Shown here: piece by piece, positions 22,756 to 23,730 of the stretch
How positions within the stretch are numbered: position 1 is the first letter of the stretch
How the letters are laid out: each line of letters begins with the position of its first letter
Source: Candidatus Desantisbacteria bacterium CG2_30_40_21
GTDB taxonomy: Bacteria > UBA9089 > CG2-30-40-21
Length of the DNA stretch: 23,730 bases
Assembly (NCBI GenBank): GCA_001873945.1
Contig: MNYI01000066.1
Coordinates: 1 to 23,730, forward strand
Reading direction: 5' to 3'
Notes under the pieces: model-generated
Told to the model about the DNA's origin: nothing
Databases searched by the model: none
The model's input: the letters and a program-made list of their open reading frames with translations, nothing else
Translations under genes and position numbers: made by a program

Positions 22756-22872
22756 TTATTTTGATATTATCTGATGCTGTCGTGCCTTGTGTCGCAAGTC
22801 GTATATTCTTATGCAAATAATAGCGATAATACCAACAATAGAAAGCACACTAAAAAGTATAACTGCTTCCAT
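22756..22872 (-). CDS. 38-residue single-helix membrane protein downstream of pyrR
   Basis: The ORF begins 3 nt after the pyrR stop (TAG-CTG-ATG). It encodes a short acidic N-terminus, one hydrophobic helix of about 20 residues (AVILFSVLSIVGIIAII), then a basic tail (RIYDLRHKARQHQ), which by the positive-inside rule puts the C-terminus in the cytoplasm. AAGGA inside the pyrR end lies about 12 nt before the ATG. I recognise no family. Placement and topology suggest a real small protein, but its shortness leaves doubt. Confidence 0.5.
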   Translation of the reverse strand: MEAVILFSVLSIVGIIAIICIRIYDLRHKARQHQIISK

Positions 22873-22875
22873 CAG

Positions 22876-23442
22876 CTAACCATCCTTTTCTTCGTCATTT
22901 TCACATCTACAAATCAATACCTCATCACATCCATCTATTTCCTCTACCTTTACCTCAACAACCTCATCCTTTGCGGTTGCGACAACCTTGCCTATATAAT
23001 CAGCTTGAATCGGCAATTCACGGTGTCCCCTGTCAATAATCACAGCCAATTGAATACTTGCCGGACGGCCAAAATCCATTAATTGGTCAATGGCACAGCG
23101 AACTGTTCTGCCAGTATATAACACATCATCTATCAGGATAATTCTTTTTCCAGTGATATTAAATGGAATCTGGGTAGGTTTTACAACAGGCTGGTCAGAA
23201 ATGGTGGTCAAATCATCACGATAAAGGGTAATATCCAGCACCCCCATCTCAAGCAGACAATCTTCAACAGAGGCAATATTTTTTATAATACGCTCGGCAA
23301 TTGGGACACCACGACTCCGTATCCCAATAATACATATGTCCTGCGTCCCTTTGTTCTGTTCTAATATCTCATAAGAAAGCCGTAGGATTGCCCGGGACAA
23401 TTCAATTGAATCCATAATCCGGGATTTTATTGTTAATTCCAT
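22876..23442 (-). CDS. pyrR: Pyrimidine operon regulator / uracil phosphoribosyltransferase PyrR
   Basis: PyrR binds pyr mRNA when UMP is high and causes attenuation; many members also convert uracil + PRPP to UMP. The 188-residue chain has the type I PRTase fold. It shows ELSRAILRLSYEILEQN, IGIRSRGVPIAERI, LDITLYRDD, the PRPP loop RIILIDDVLYTGRTVRCAIDQL and LAVIIDRGHRELPIQADYIGK, all close to known PyrR. The length is normal, with an extra acidic tail (CENDEEKDG). AGAGGA precedes the ATG. No other pyr gene lies in the window. Immediately upstream is a tandem repeat array, so the promoter is probably within or beyond it. Confidence 0.95.
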   Translation of the reverse strand: MELTIKSRIMDSIELSRAILRLSYEILEQNKGTQDICIIGIRSRGVPIAERIIKNIASVEDCLLEMGVLDITLYRDDLTTISDQPVVKPTQIPFNITGKRIILIDDVLYTGRTVRCAIDQLMDFGRPASIQLAVIIDRGHRELPIQADYIGKVVATAKDEVVEVKVEEIDGCDEVLICRCENDEEKDG

Positions 23443-23469
23443 GATAATCCTCTTGTTAGACTAAAAGAG

Positions 23470-23730
23470 ATTAAACCACGAAGAACACGAAGGGCACGAA
23501 GTGAAATTTGACGAAATATCCAATAAAGTTAAAGGTATAAAAAAGTTTGTTTTCTAAAATCTTCGTGTATTTCGTGCTCTTCGTGGTAAAAATAAGGGAT
23601 TAAACCACGAAGGATACGAAGGACACGAAGTGAAATTTGACAAAATATCCAATAAAGTTAAAGGTATAAAAAAGTTTGTTTTCTAAAATCTTCGTGTATT
23701 TCGTGCTCTTCGTGGTAAAAATAAGAGATT
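23470..23730. repeat. Tandem array of a 129-bp palindromic unit (family A)
   Basis: Two units begin at 23470 and 23599, exactly 129 bp apart, and the window ends as a third attaaa-type start (att at 23728) is reached. Each unit opens with ACCACGAAG-type words (cacgaag three times) and closes with their complements (cttcgtg, ttcgtgc, tcttcgtggt), giving a long stem around an AT-rich centre. The units differ at only a few bases, mostly in the left arm. The array lies just upstream of pyrR. Confidence 0.85.

Noticed and set aside
22774..23082. 102-codon plus-strand frame over the pyrR end
   Set aside because: It is antisense to conserved PyrR sequence and the small ORF, with no ribosome site or recognisable domain.
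23470..23730. Possible CRISPR array from regular repeats
   Set aside because: The repeated 129-bp unit is copied whole, including its centre; there are no unique spacers of regular length.

Overview
The window looks like chromosomal DNA of an AT-rich, probably anaerobic, diderm bacterium, perhaps an uncultured lineage. The diderm reading rests on an exported protein ending in an aromatic residue (predicted outer-membrane barrel) and a PilT ATPase. The anaerobic reading rests on a Re-type citrate synthase-like protein beside a malate dehydrogenase, and on a pyrophosphate-linked pyruvate, phosphate dikinase. I cannot assign a phylum from sequence alone. No tRNA, rRNA or CRISPR array was seen.

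Layout. 1-8014 (+ strand): a DUF212/PAP2-like membrane protein; then a likely operon of Re-citrate synthase-like protein, malate dehydrogenase and a helix-hairpin-helix outer-membrane protein; then a catalytically degenerate class III cyclase-like protein coupled to folC; then two unrecognised ORFs separated by what looks like an IS21-family end. 8186-11915 (- strand): ppdK and miaA, with a full-consensus promoter for ppdK in the gap between them. 12336-13883 (+): a Uma2-family nuclease and a CMP-sialic-acid-synthetase-like cytidylyltransferase, separated by a MITE-like element with perfect 13-bp inverted ends and a direct-repeat target duplication. 13988-19019 (-): a decaying type I restriction-modification locus with yhcG-type nuclease, hsdS split by three lesions, an intact-looking Fic gene, and an hsdM whose N-terminus is replaced by a piece of RadC; no hsdR is present. 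19075-22398 (-): coiled-coil protein, pilT, purQ, purS and ecfT/cbiQ. 22756-23442 (-): pyrR and, 3 nt downstream, a 38-residue single-helix membrane protein.

The intergenic gaps are loaded with palindromic repeats built from short words (cacgaag, cacagag, atggac, ttgatagg, GTAGGGGCG). At least nine copies from about six families lie in 23.7 kb, two of them nearly identical and placed at the two ends of the window, and one a tandem 129-bp array running off the right end. Several abut or supply gene ends.

The most noteworthy items are the RadC-HsdM chimera and broken hsdS, the cyclase homologue lacking every canonical catalytic residue, the ppdK promoter whose whole 17-bp spacer is a perfect palindrome, the apparently leaderless ecfT promoter, and the small membrane ORF after pyrR. 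I found no complete new multi-gene system. All family assignments come from reading motifs by eye; no database search was run.
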